Of a DNA stretch of 64,000 bases, positions 23,001 to 34,600 are shown one piece after another (the stretch's first letter is position 1; each line of letters starts with the position of its first letter). The stretch lies in the NCBI GenBank assembly GCA_029237695.1, contig CM055279.1, positions 6,466,323 to 6,530,322 of the forward strand, in the 5' to 3' direction. The notes under the pieces are model-generated. The model had not been told where the DNA came from. It ran no database searches and worked only from the letters and a program-made list of their open reading frames with translations. The DNA comes from Conchocele bisecta (Eukaryota; Mollusca; Bivalvia; Lucinida; Thyasiridae). Both the position numbers and the translations under genes were made by a program.

Positions 23001-23519
23001 AAGGTTTTTCAATACTAAAACTCCCATAGTATCAGACCAGCCACGAGCAAAGGTAGCTTATTGCGTTTGTTCCCCAATGTAGCTGATAGTCAGCGGACAC
23101 ACTAGTGTACGTAAAGCAACAGGTGATGGTAAAAGTCGCCGGGCAGTGTCTTCCAGTATTGAAGAAACTAAATAAAGGTGATTTTTATATCACATGTGCA
23201 TAAAGCACTGTTCCAAATAAGCAAATATGTCGTTTAGTAGTACCAAGCTTTGTTCGGTTGTTACTACATGTATACATTGTATATACACGTACAGAGCTTC
23301 GGTGTGTTTCGGAATTGTGATATATAACATATTAACAATGGCGCCGCACTAAAAGTAAGCGAGTACAGATTTAGTTTGCTCTAAAATGCGCCTGAACGCA
23401 GAAAATGTGATGTAGATATCCGGAGGGCATACTGCCGGACGCCCCTAGCAGTCTCCCGAGCTCTGATCGGTCGATGAACGAGTGATGCGTTAGAACATAT
23501 AGTAAACTTGCAATAACTA
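23001..23519. other. Intergenic sequence, no gene
   Basis: No repeat was identified; a 62-codon minus-strand frame here overlaps the next palindrome and is not supported. Confidence 0.45.
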
Positions 23520-24091
23520 CTGTCTGTTCCACGTTTTGCTGCCGACGAACATTTGGCCATTAAACACATTAAATCTAAAAATTATTTAAAAGTAAGTACT
23601 TTTTTATCAATAATAAAAAAGTCACCCTCCCCAAAAAAAATTATTTGATGAAATTCCATCAAATATTGATTTTATTGCGAAAAAACGATTTTACTATGGG
23701 AATTTAACATGGGGGCTAAAAATAGATTTTTTTAAATATTTAATTTTTTATTTGTGGATCGATTTCAAAATGTAGCTTTTGTTTTCTTAATTACATCATT
23801 GTCAAGCTATATCGCCAGGTTTCGGAGTCAATTTCCAAAATTGTTCGTTTTTTTATCCTTCAGGATCAAAAAACGAAAACTTTTGGAAATTGACTCCCCA
23901 TGTTAAATTCCCATAGGAAAATCTTTTTTTTCGCAATAAAATAAATATTTGATGGAATTTCATCAAATAATTTATTTTGAGGAGTGTTACTTTTTTGTTA
24001 TTAATGAAAAAGTACTTACTTTTAAATATTTTTTAGATTTCATGTGTTTAATGGCCAAAAGTTGGTCGGCAGCAAAACGTGGAACAGACAG
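23520..24091. mobile_element. Long palindrome of about 570 bp with CTGTCTGTTCCACGTTTTGC ends
   Basis: Left CTGTCTGTTCCACGTTTTGC, AAACACATTAAATC, AAGTACTTTTTTAT and ATTTGATGAAATTCCATC all have complements in the right arm; the centre is near 23865 (GTTTTTTTATCC/GGATCAAAAAAC). Between the arms 23730-23810 is unpaired. Fragments elsewhere: 9470-9610, 20128, 20393. Confidence 0.8.
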
Positions 24092-24099
24092 TCACGGTA

Positions 24100-24660
24100 G
24101 AGTTCTACTTGAGGGATCGTAACACACTCTGGTAGGTATGTTTATCATGGCAATTTGAAATAAACCAATTGAGTTTCAAATGTTTGGATGGCTTTCTCCA
24201 CTTGGCTGCCATTAAGCGCAAACTCAAGTTCTACTCGACGGATCTGAACCACATTCGGCATACATGTTTATCACGGCAAGACGAAGAAACCTGTTGATTA
24301 TCGGATGACTTATCTCACATAGGCGTCCTTTGCTTTATCTTCTCACTCTGTATCCATGTCCGCGCAATAATTCAAGTTCTACTTGATTGATCGTAACAAA
24401 ATTCGTTCTACATGTTATCACGGAAAATCGAAGAAGCATTTTGGTTTTCACCTGTTTCTGATCAGTTATCTCCCCTTGACAGTCATGCTTAGTTTTCGCA
24501 TTCTGTATCCTTGTCCGCGTGATAAATCAAGTTCTACTGATCGTAACCAAATTCGGTAAATATGTTTATAATCATGACAAATTGAAGAAACCTATTGATT
24601 TTCAGTGAATGATCTCCAGTTGTTTACTAGCAATGCCTCGACGGTCGAATATTGTGACGT
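24100..24660. repeat. Degenerate tandem repeat of about 140 bp units
   Basis: Four units start with CAAGTTCTACT(cg)(a)GATCGTAAC at about 24105, 24228, 24380 and 24527, each followed by ATTCGG...TGTTTATCACGG and GAAGAAACCT. The end CTCGACGGTCGAATATTGTG, GGCACTCTTGTTTA recurs at about 55976-56017. Confidence 0.65.
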
Positions 24661-25129
24661 TCGGCACTCTTGTTTATATTTGAGCATATGGCGTCATGCA
24701 GCTCACAATGACAGTAAAGCTTGTACTAACCATGAAGCATTAGACGATGTCCATATTCAATATAGACTACACACGACCATCTACGTGGGAAATTGCTGAA
24801 GGCGTATAAATATGTCGTTTAACCAACAAGCAAATAAAGCGCCGTAAGGTACTGTACGCCGTAATACTAAACACTATCCCGTTTCACTTCCTCATAATTG
24901 TAAACTACAAACGTCAAAATTCTCTTCTCCACTATATCTGCCACAGATCATTCGCTTCAGACCTCATATCTCTCCATAACCACACAGGAGAAGGACATCG
25001 TTTCCACCTGGAATAAGATAAAGTGTTCAATGTGATATATACTCAATGAACAGTGCCGTGTGACTTGAAACGCGTAAATAGGTTTGACGGACTTGGTTGT
25101 TGATCAGTATAAATCCCCGGTAAGTGAAA
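24661..25129. other. Upstream region of the 25130 ORF
   Basis: Not repetitive within the window. A TATAAAT is at 25109, only 21 bp before the ATG. No splice-linked upstream exon could be shown. Confidence 0.4.
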
Positions 25130-25441
25130 ATGAGCGCGAAGACAGGCGCCTTATGGGAGCGGAAGAACGAAGATGAGCCGGATGAGGAATGTGTCACAAG
25201 GTCCAAGCTGTTTCTGAACCGTCGGGTGCACAGAGATTTTCGTGTGAACGAAATATTCCGTAGGAATGCTGAACAACTAGGAGGCGTTGACGACGCCAGC
25301 GATGACGCGGGTGAGGAGGGGCAGAAGGGAGATGACAACAGTAACAAGCAAGAGGATAAACACGAGGAGGTTAAGAAGGCGGAGACTGTTGCGAAGGAAG
25401 ATAATAAGGAGGAGAATAAACCGGCAAAGGTGATTAATTAA
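25130..25441 (+). CDS. Uncharacterised 103-residue acidic ORF
   Basis: An ATG with A at -3 and an in-frame TAA six bases upstream opens 103 codons. Residues 1-52 are mixed and protein-like, with a basic segment SKLFLNRRVHRDFRVNEIFR. Residues 53-100 are low-complexity Asp/Glu/Lys. The base composition is clearly more GC-rich than the flanks, which supports real coding. It could be a single-exon gene, or a first exon with a donor at AAAG|gtgatt (25430). A TATAAAT at 25109 is too close upstream to be a normal TATA box for this ATG. I do not recognise the family and no membrane segment or signal peptide is visible. Confidence 0.5.
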   Translation: MSAKTGALWERKNEDEPDEECVTRSKLFLNRRVHRDFRVNEIFRRNAEQLGGVDDASDDAGEEGQKGDDNSNKQEDKHEEVKKAETVAKEDNKEENKPAKVIN

Positions 25442-26261
25442 ATATAGTTTCCTGAGTTTGCGACGTACATTGTATATCGACCCCTGAGTGTGTGACAAAT
25501 AGAACTAGTCTCCTTAGTTTGTCAACCCGAATGCACACATGTATATAACATGTACACATGACTGCAATATGTCACCTCAGATAGTTACTTAACCATTTCA
25601 TTAGCTAATACATGTACATGTATTTGTAAACTCTGTAGATCTTGGTGAGCCTGCAAATGATGAGCCTTCTCATCAGGATATGCAGTGTTTCGGCATTACA
25701 TTTAACATTTTGAAAAAGAAAAATGCTTTTGCGATTCATGGAATAGTCCAAAATGTACATTTCAAGCCGACGAAGGGAAGTTGGAATATTGTTTCGATGT
25801 AGAATATGTATGGAGAACAGGGGGTAGGGTAAAAGTAAAGTAAAATCAGCAATTAATCCCAGCTAACATATACAAACTATGAAAAGAATAACAGTGTTAA
25901 CAGCTATCAAACTAATGCAACTATCGTTACATGCAACTGCAAATGTTTTATCACAATAATAGTTCACAAACAAACCACCAATAAATACTACACTACCAGT
26001 TTCAACCCTTGCACATTTCTGCGGCTTATACGAGTTTGTTGCAATGAGTAATTGGGTTTATGACACGTGCGATCATTCTACTTCCTGACCTCCTGAAACA
26101 TGAGTAGGTTCTACAATATTTGTCATCAGCATGCTGTGTCTTTCGCTGACTGAATGGCGGACAGTACATACCCGTGTCAGACTACGCGGACGAGCAGGCT
26201 GAACCGGGTTTACACTGGTCGCAAATGTGAAAGCACCCAATCTCTGCAGTCACATTGATAT
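25442..26261. other. Intergenic sequence with foldback fragments
   Basis: ATGATGAGCCTTCTCATCAG near 25655 is a fragment of the GAGCCGGCTC hairpin repeat, and 26150-26225 is a fragment of the GTGGCTGTGACTGGAGAAAT family. No gene. Confidence 0.5.
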
Positions 26262-26495
26262 GTGGCTGTGGCTGGTGAAATTGGGGATTATTGCATTTTT
26301 TAACAGTGTAGCTCCTGATCTGTAGCACACTCATGTAGCCTGGTAACGGTGTATTGGTATATTCCTTGTTAGAAGCGTGACGGCTGTTTCATTTATGGAA
26401 TGGTCAGTGCAGATCCTGATCAGAATGTGCGGATGCACAAGCTTATATGGATCAACACTGGTCGTAAAGCCCCAGTTCACCAGCCACAGCCACGT
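26262..26495. mobile_element. Foldback element, GTGGCTGTGACTGGAGAAAT family
   Basis: GTGGCTGTGGCTGGTGAAAT at left; CCCAGTTCACCAGCCACAGCC at right. Confidence 0.8.
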
Positions 26496-27755
26496 TTGAT
26501 TAAAATAAGTGCATCAGCAACAATGTTGAAAAAAGTATAAACATTTAAACTTTAAACTTAAAAGAAAATAAACAGCAGACGACACTACAACTTAATTCAG
26601 CATTGTAAGGGTTAATAGCAAACGATATTTACGTCTTGTATTCTCAATATTGCATCATTTCCCGGAAGTACTACTATTACATGTGTAACGTTTTCATTTG
26701 TGATAGCGGTCGCCCGAGGAACATTTGAAGAACATTTTAGGTTGCCGCTATTAAATAGACAAATACATATTCTGCACTTGTGTTTCAGATCTAACCGTGA
26801 ACACCATCATTATGATATAACCACGTTTAAGCGAATTAAGTATAATTATGTATTATTATGAAAATAATGTTGTGATCTATTTTCATTATCGTCACAATTT
26901 TAATACATATCTCGCCCATGTGTGCCTTTACAAATACCAAAGGCGTATTTCGGAATTACTGTATCACTTCCCTTGAATTGGAGAACGCAGTTTGCTTATT
27001 ATTTGTTGAGTAGTATATATAGCAATTATGATATTATAACGAAATCAAAGTACAGAAAGTACTGACATATGTTGTCTCCACAAACACTGATCGGTGTGTG
27101 GGGTAACTTAGTTAACTTTGTAAAACTGACTGGTGTAATTTGCAGGGTCAGTACTGAAATAGATAGAAAATCGTCCCCCCTCTTACTGCTAGCTCACGTA
27201 CTGTCCCGTGAGACCTAACTATAATAGCTGATGTATTCATACGCACGAACTGTCAAGATTAGTATCTTCCATAATTTAACTGATAAACTGAGCTCAAAAC
27301 TCTGAAAACTATAGAAAATAGTATATGTAGAGTTTTAGATACAAAGCAAGACAGACCAAAACGCCATAGGACACAAGTTGACACAAGGGCTCTAGTTGCT
27401 TGGTAGCACGCTCAATGGCTGCCCCAACAGAAATGTGCATGACACAATATGCTATCTGAACGGAGATAACATATATATACAAAGGCCGAATAAATGTGAC
27501 CTTACCCACATACTGATGAATGTGTATGAAAATAGTGTCAACCAACGCGCTCATGCGAGCTACATGTAGCCTATATGTGAATGTGACCGGGGCTTACATG
27601 TTCCGTATCAGTTGTCTGTATATATCTCATGGCCTGGCATCGAATTCATTCCACTAGATGCATGTAGGTACATACTATTGTTTGTCAGAAGCATAACTTG
27701 AATTTCAGTGACTGAATGGCGAACGGTGTAGACACTACATACTCGGCTATGATCT
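26496..27755. other. Intergenic sequence, no gene
   Basis: A right-end fragment of the GTCGTCTGCTGTT family is at 26570. The remaining sequence is AT-rich and non-repetitive here. Confidence 0.45.
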
Positions 27756-28040
27756 GTAGCCTATTTCACCAACATTGCAAAGTATACTTTGAGGGAGACA
27801 TTTTCAATTTTATGATACATTTATTATTTTTTATTATACTGAATTTATTACATTATCATAGAAATTTTGGCTGTGATAATGTAATAAATGCAGTATAATA
27901 ATTCTGCATACTTTTAATCATCGAATATATGCAATCGCTATAGTTCTATATATGCATTTCAAAAAAAATAAATGATTACTCCCGCAAAGTATACTTTGCT
28001 AGAAAAGTATACTTTGCAATGTTGGTGAAATAGGCTACTG
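27756..28040. mobile_element. Foldback element, CTGTAGCCTATTTCACCAAC family
   Basis: TGTAGCCTATTTCACCAACA and TGTTGGTGAAATAGGCTACT are the ends; GCAAAGTATACTTTG sits inside both arms; the centre holds TTATTACATTATCATAG and TGTGATAATGTAATAAA. Copies: 45738-46046, 53431-53752, 53861-54100. Confidence 0.82.
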
Positions 28041-28189
28041 GTCCTTAATGTACGTCACGCGCACCTGCTATTTAGACATTTGTGCTCGTAAGCTACTAAA
28101 TAAATGTTAATGCGGTAACATGTTTTGGTGTCCAATTTAGCGAGGTTTCACTGTATCACGTAGACTGATACTTTTGTTGAGAAGTGTGG

Positions 28190-28320
28190 GACTGACTGGT
28201 AAAATGTGGCTTATGACCTTTTCAACCAGTGTCGACCCAGATCAGCCTGTGCATACGCGCAGTCAGATCAGGTTATACACTGTTCGACATTCTTCAGGCA
28301 GTGGAACACCCGTCATGCTT
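28190..28320. mobile_element. Truncated foldback, GTGGCTGTGACTGGAGAAAT family
   Basis: GACTGGTAAAATGTGGCTTA, GTGTCGACCCAGATCAGCCT, and GGAACACCCGTCATGCTTCA; the right half is missing. Confidence 0.7.
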
Positions 28321-28359
28321 CATGCATATGTTTGTTTGTCAGATTACTGGGATGTATCA

Positions 28360-28457
28360 ACCGCCAAATCTACATAAACTCAAATAATTAATGCTAGCTC
28401 TAGCTGTACTTATTTAGAACTAACACTACGTATTTGAGTTTATGTAGATTTGGCGTT
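28360..28457. repeat. Hairpin about 125 bp upstream of the SEC62 start codon
   Basis: CGCCAAATCTACATAAACTC pairs with GAGTTTATGTAGATTTGGCG; arms about 28 bp, loop about 40 bp. It may be a short foldback insertion in the promoter region. Confidence 0.85.
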
Positions 28458-28581
28458 GCATAGGAATGTGCTAGCAGTCCCGGAGCTAGACTCTGTGTGA
28501 AAAACAACAGCAAAACTTTTGTATCGACCCTCATTCATGGCGGAAATATAGTTGAATTCAAAACGAGGCTAACACGTAAAC
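28458..28581 (+). promoter_or_regulatory. Presumed SEC62 promoter-proximal / 5' leader region
   Basis: This 124-bp stretch between a foldback hairpin and the SEC62 start codon is the only non-repeat sequence immediately upstream. No TATA box is obvious. ATGGCGG occurs twice, at about 28537 (followed soon by a stop in that frame) and at the start codon, consistent with a TATA-less promoter with YY1/TISU-type sites. This is inference from position and motif only. Confidence 0.35.
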
Positions 28582-28620
28582 ATGGCGGAAAGAAGAAAAA
28601 CGAAACGAAAAGCAGATCGG
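28582..28620 (+). CDS. SEC62: SEC62 exon 1 (residues 1-13)
   Basis: The ATG lies in AAACATGGCGGAA, a good Kozak context that also resembles the YY1/TISU element found at the start codon of genes with short 5' leaders (inference). The encoded MAERRKTKRKADR matches the basic start of animal SEC62. The donor is CGG|gtattt, phase 0. It is followed by a 4.3-kb intron. The start is the only ATG in frame before the conserved N-terminal domain. Confidence 0.88.
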
Positions 28621-31600
28621 GTATTTTACAACTACGAATATAAAGCACATGTTTTCAAATATTTAACTTGTTCACACGTTTAAATAAAACATACATAATA
28701 GCAAGATATCAATATGAAACTGATTTTCTTCTCAAGCTTCTCATATGCTTTTACATCACACAGCTGTTGCATTGTGATTTTGTGGGTGGGGTAACTATTT
28801 ATCACAACCCTTTGAGGCTTTGTCAAGTCGTCCCTTTGCCAACTCGTCCACAGCCAACACTGGCAACTCGTCTCATGACGACTCGTCCACATTTGAATAC
28901 CTACTGAGGTGATCGTAAATAATGGAGACACCTGTTTGCACAGTTTATTAATTTGTCACTTGCAAAATTTTAATGAAATAATTTATGTAAAAATATCTGG
29001 TTCATAATTTCAGTCCTGATACTATTTCTGAGTACATAACTCAAATTATATAAGAGTTATGACCGAGTAGTCTTTCCAAATTTGTGTTTGAACCATTCTT
29101 TGTTTACTTTCTAATTCGTGGAGAGTGACGTAAGAATTTTGCTAAATAGTACGGAACAGCTAAACAGCGAAAGGAACCTTCCTTTCGCGAAAGGAAGATT
29201 TTCTACAAAAGGAAGGTTTTGATGTAGTTTAAATCAATTTTAGTTCAACTAAGCTAATGCTTACAGTTAAATAAGTGTATTTCATATGTTTATGTATGAT
29301 TTGATATTATGGGATGTAAAATTTATATGTTTAAAACGGGTTTAAAACCTTCCTTTCGTAGAACAATCTTCCTTTCGCGAAAGGAACTTCGCAACTTCGT
29401 GAAAGGAAGATTGTTCTACGAAAGGAATGTTTTGATGAAGTTTAAATAAATTTTAGTTCAACTAAACTAATGCTTACATTTAAATCAATGTATTGCATAT
29501 GTTTATGTATAATTTGATGTTGTGGGATGTAAAATTTATATGTTTGGTGTTAGATGAAGGACAGAACGTTCACTTCTCGGAAGGAGCATTCCTTTTGCGA
29601 AAGGAACAATTTTGTTTCTGCGATACAAATGTTTTTTTTCCTCCAAGTTAAATGTTTTTTTTAATATTCATTAATATTATGTTAATGCATTTTTCATTAT
29701 AATGCATTAGACATAATTTTATATTATTATAAAACGTATTCCTTTTGGGGAATGCGTGATCCTTTTTGGGAAGGAATTGTCGGGAAAGGAAGCTTTTCTG
29801 GGTGTTACGAAACACCAAAATACACCCAAATCGGAACCCCACCCAAATATAGTCCAAATGCACCAAATGCACCGCAAATACATCCTACAACGTATCCCGC
29901 AGTAGTGTACCGGTATTTGATGTATATGAAAGGAAAAGATCGTCGCAAAATGACGATTGTTCTACGAAAGGAAGGTTTTAATGCTGTTCAAATCAACAGT
30001 TTAGCTAAACTTATACTTATAAGTTAAATCTATTGATTAAGTCATTGTATTTAATAGGTTTATGTATAATTTGATATTATGTTGGACAGCATTCAAAGGA
30101 ACATTCCTTTCTAGGAAGGATTGATTGAATGATTATTGGTGTTTAACAGCCTATCATCTGCCAGGGTCATTTAAGGCCGGGCCAACGGGATGGATTATCC
30201 CGTTTTCAACCTGTCCACAATGAGGGAAATTCCCAAAATCAGAACTCAATATTTACAGAACTATATATTCAGTCCTGAAATCAGAATATCCTGACCTGGT
30301 GCCAGGTCCATGCCACACCACAGTCACTTAGCTCTGCCCCACAGTAATAGGATTAGCTTTAAGCTTATTACTTCTTAATGGAGCATAACATGTTTTAGCT
30401 CTCAAGTACAGGGGGCATGTAAATGAGGGCCAAACCATGTAAGTCGGCATTCCGGAAAGGATGAATACCGATCGTTAAACTACCCTTTGCTGCTCCCAAC
30501 CACCACCCAATTTCTAGGAAGGAAGACTGTTTTTTCGATCAGAGTCTATACTGTTTTCCGTACCGGATATTGTGTGGGCACCGACATAATATTAAATTCT
30601 TATATTTAACGACGGCACTTGCTCGATGCCCTTGCATGTCGTCTCCCAAGAAGGGGGGAAAGGAAGGAGGTGGAAACAGAGGAAACCGGCCCCGCTAGAT
30701 TCTACTACTTTACAACAAACATACCGTTATTTCAATATTTTATTTAAATACAAGTATATTAAATATTACATACAATCAATACTTTGGCGAATAATCCGTC
30801 GAATGGAATACAAATGTGTTTTCCGGTAAAGTCCCAAATTATGTCACAAATAGTTATGTCCCTGCAATATCAAGTACGGCAAACGGTATATACTGATTAT
30901 AGGACCATATGTACCTGCAATATCCAGTACGGCAAACAGTATAGACTATGATCATAGGACCATATGTACCTGCAATATCCAGTACGGCAAACTGTATATA
31001 CAGTGCAACCTCTCTACAACAGCCATCCCTGGGAAGACTGAGAACTGGCTGTTGTAGAGGGGTGGCTGTTGAAGAGGTAAATCATATAGTAAATATCAGA
31101 GCTACAGCTAAGGTGCGTAATTTTATAAACTTGTTTTTATTTCTTCACCAAAACTGGCAAGTCGGGAGTGCTCAATGAGACGATTCTAACACTCTCCCAA
31201 CTTGCCAGTTTTAGTGAAGAAGTAACAAAATTTATCAAATTATGCACACTAACTGTAGCTCTGATAATTCGTAACAGTGGGTCTTAGAATTTTGGCTGTT
31301 AAATAGAGGTGGCTGTTGTAGAGAGGTGGCCGTTCGTGGAGGTTCGACTGTACTATGATTATAGGACCATATGTACCTGCAATATCCAGTACGGCAAACC
31401 GTATAGACTATGATTATAGGACCGTGTTTCTGCAATATACAGTATGATATCACATGCGTGTTTGCAACGTCACATTTGTTTCTGCTAATGCTGCGCATCT
31501 GGTAGTGTAAACAAAATGGCGAACAGCATCGTAGATCAGCATAGCAAAATTGGTATTAAACTTGAAGCAGAACTATCCAGGGACATCATGGCAGGTTAGT

Positions 31601-34600
31601 TTCTTAGTGGAACAGTTAATTTTAGTAAATGAGACAGCTATTCCATCAGCAGGGTCTGAGGATTTTACACATTTTGACTATACCGTAATACGGAGTAAGT
31701 TTTTACCAAACTATCGGAATGTGATAAAATTGTGCCAGAGTGTAGCAATTAATCAGCTTGTTTATTCCGAAATCCACATATTTTATTATGACGTACGCAA
31801 GGCTGAATTTGACGTGAATTGCGCATTGACAGTACACGTAAATCGTGCTATTACACAAATTTATACCATTGACGGTTGTATAGCGATATAGTGCAAGACA
31901 TTGCCTATAAAGTGGAAAACGTGCAGCTATCCTGATAAATGTATTATAGCCTGGCTCTCATCGATGGTCCATCCGGTATATTTTTTCATAGCGTTAGTTG
32001 GTGATTGTGTCTTTAGCGGGACCTCGTATTTGAAATGATCATTTCCTTCCGAATATGTTTTTTTTCATGGACACAAAGTAAAGAACCTAATTAAGAATGG
32101 GGAACAGCTTTTGTATGTGTGCCTAAAATACGCCATCACCATGATTGCTGTATTATATCACCTCCTGTTCAAATTAAAATACATATCGTCTGGTGTAGTT
32201 TGATGAATATATAGACTTGAATTTATATATTAATTTTGTTGTTGAAAAGTTAAATGTGGCTGTGACTGAAGAAATGGGGCTTATGCGTTTTGCGACGAAT
32301 GTAGATCCAGATCAGGGGCCCGTTTCACTAAACTTCTTACGACTAAAATGTTCGTAAGTGCAAATTTAGAATCGTCGGGAAATTTCAACTGATGTATTTA
32401 CATTTATTGAGCATAGGCTGCATATCCAGCCTATGCTCAATAAATGTAAATCCAATAATTGTTTACAAGAAAACGTTGTTAATGTGAAATTTACAGACTA
32501 TCATACTTTTGCACTTACGAACATTTTAGTCTTGCGAAGTTTAGTGAAACGGCCCCCTGGATCTGCATTGTTCGCTAGTCCATCAATCAGAGCTCCAGAT
32601 AAGTTTTGTACATAAATAATATTATACCCCCAAATTTCTAAAGCAATATGTATTTTACTTTTACAAATGTATTATTGATTTTCGTTTTAAATATGGAATA
32701 AATGATAAAAAAAAATCACTTATTTGAGTTACAAAAAGCAAACAGTGCTTTTTGCAGCTCATCTAAGTACATTTTTAACTTTATTTCAGTAATCAATGCG
32801 TATTTCACATTGCTGTGGGTATTTTGTACTCCCACTTTTGATAATCAATGCGTAACTGCTAAAATAAGTGCGCAAAGTTCGTCTATACGCCTTATCTGGA
32901 GCTCTGAGTACCTTTAAACAATTACTGTTTATAATTTCAGGAAGAGCAGACATGTACAAAAGAAGAGTATGCCGTGGCGAAACATTTACGCTTCAACACT
33001 CTTGTACACGAGGGACGAATGGCCGGAATGACAGTCAAATGCTTCATTGGTAGGTAGGGATGGGTTGATGCCTAGGTGCTAGAAAACCTGACTTCCAATC
33101 CGGAGGTTGTAGGTTCAAACCTCGTCTAGGGCATCAAAAAATACTTCTGTAGTCTTTCCATCCCACTGGTCTGTCATATGAGACTTTAAACTGTGGTCCC
33201 GTCTCTAGATGACCGTAGCTGTTGGTGGGATGTTAAACCCTTTCCAGGGATTCCGTTGGGGAAAATAAAAAAATTGCCACTTCAAAAAAATCAAAAAAAA
33301 ATCAAAAAGAAAAAGGAATAACCAATAGGATAAAAGTAAACAATTGGCGATAAAAAATTACAATTTTCGAGAGAAAAAAAAGGATTTTATATTTAAATTT
33401 TTTATCGCCAATTGTTTATTTTTATCGCCAATTGCGAAAGTGGCGATCGCCAGCGGAATCCCTGCCTTTCCCTTTTCATTGGTATATTCAGGACAGTGGC
33501 GTTTGCATTTGTGGCTGTGACTGGACAAATGGGGCTTATCGATTTTGTAGTAAGTGTAGTTCCTGATCAAACATACCCTGTATCCTCGTAGCAATCTATA
33601 TCGCTTGTTAAAATTGCCGTCGGCTGTTTTTCATTTTTGCTTTTATTCTTAACAAAAAAATGGTTTTGACAACACATGAGAATCGTCTCCACTGGAGACG
33701 ATTCTCATGTGCTGTCAAAACCAGGTTTTTGTCGAGAAATATTGAACATAAAACATTTCCAGCAGACGACAACATTTAATTCAGCGTAGTAAGGGTTAAT
33801 CCCCGGCACATAGCAACCAGTGGATGCTCAGGTTACACTGGACACACATGTGGCTGTGACTGGAGAAATGGGGCTGATGGGATATATGACAAGTGTAGCT
33901 CCTGATCAAATAGCACGCTCCTGTAGCCTGATAACCACCCATATTGCTTGTTAAAAGCATGACGGGTGTTCCATTGATGCAATGGCGGAAAGTGCAGATC
34001 CTGATCAGACTGTGCGGATGCACAGGCTGATCTGGATCTGCACTGGTCGCAAGCCCATAAGCCACATTTCTCCAGTCACAGCCACATTTTTGTTACACTT
34101 GCCCATCAGAAGTGAATGCGGTGCAAACTTGTTTTGACTGCGCTTCTGTATTCCCATTAGCCAATCAAATCCCTGTTTTCCCATTTGCAAACATTACAAA
34201 ACAGGTTTCCTGTTTTTAGCTCACCTGAGCGAAGCTCATGTGAGCTATTGTTACCGCAATGTGTCCGTCGTCCGTCGTCGTCGTCCGTGAACATTTTCAA
34301 ACGTCTTCTCCTCGGTAACCATTGGGTCTATAGTCACCAAACTTCATGGTCATGGTCCTTAGGTAGGGGGATTACAAAGTTGTTAAAATGTCGTCATTAC
34401 GTAATCCAAGATGGCCGCCGTCTAAAAATAGCACAAATTCTTAAAAAATCTTCTCAAGAACCGCCAACCGGATTTCGACAAAATAGGTAGGAATGATCGA
34501 TGTACATTGCTCTTTCAAAGTTGTTAAAATGGTGACCCTGGGGTCAAAAATGGGCGTGGCCCGTGGGTCAAATTGGGGTCAAATTTTATTTTTGACTGAA

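Larger units (their letters stand above)
30850..31445. repeat. 55-bp minisatellite interrupted by two nested foldbacks
   Basis: Units CTGCAATATCCAGTACGGCA...ATAGGACCATATGTAC occur at 30863, 30914, 30969, 31375 and 31431. The third is broken at 31002 by the element described next, and the array resumes at 31350. Confidence 0.8.
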
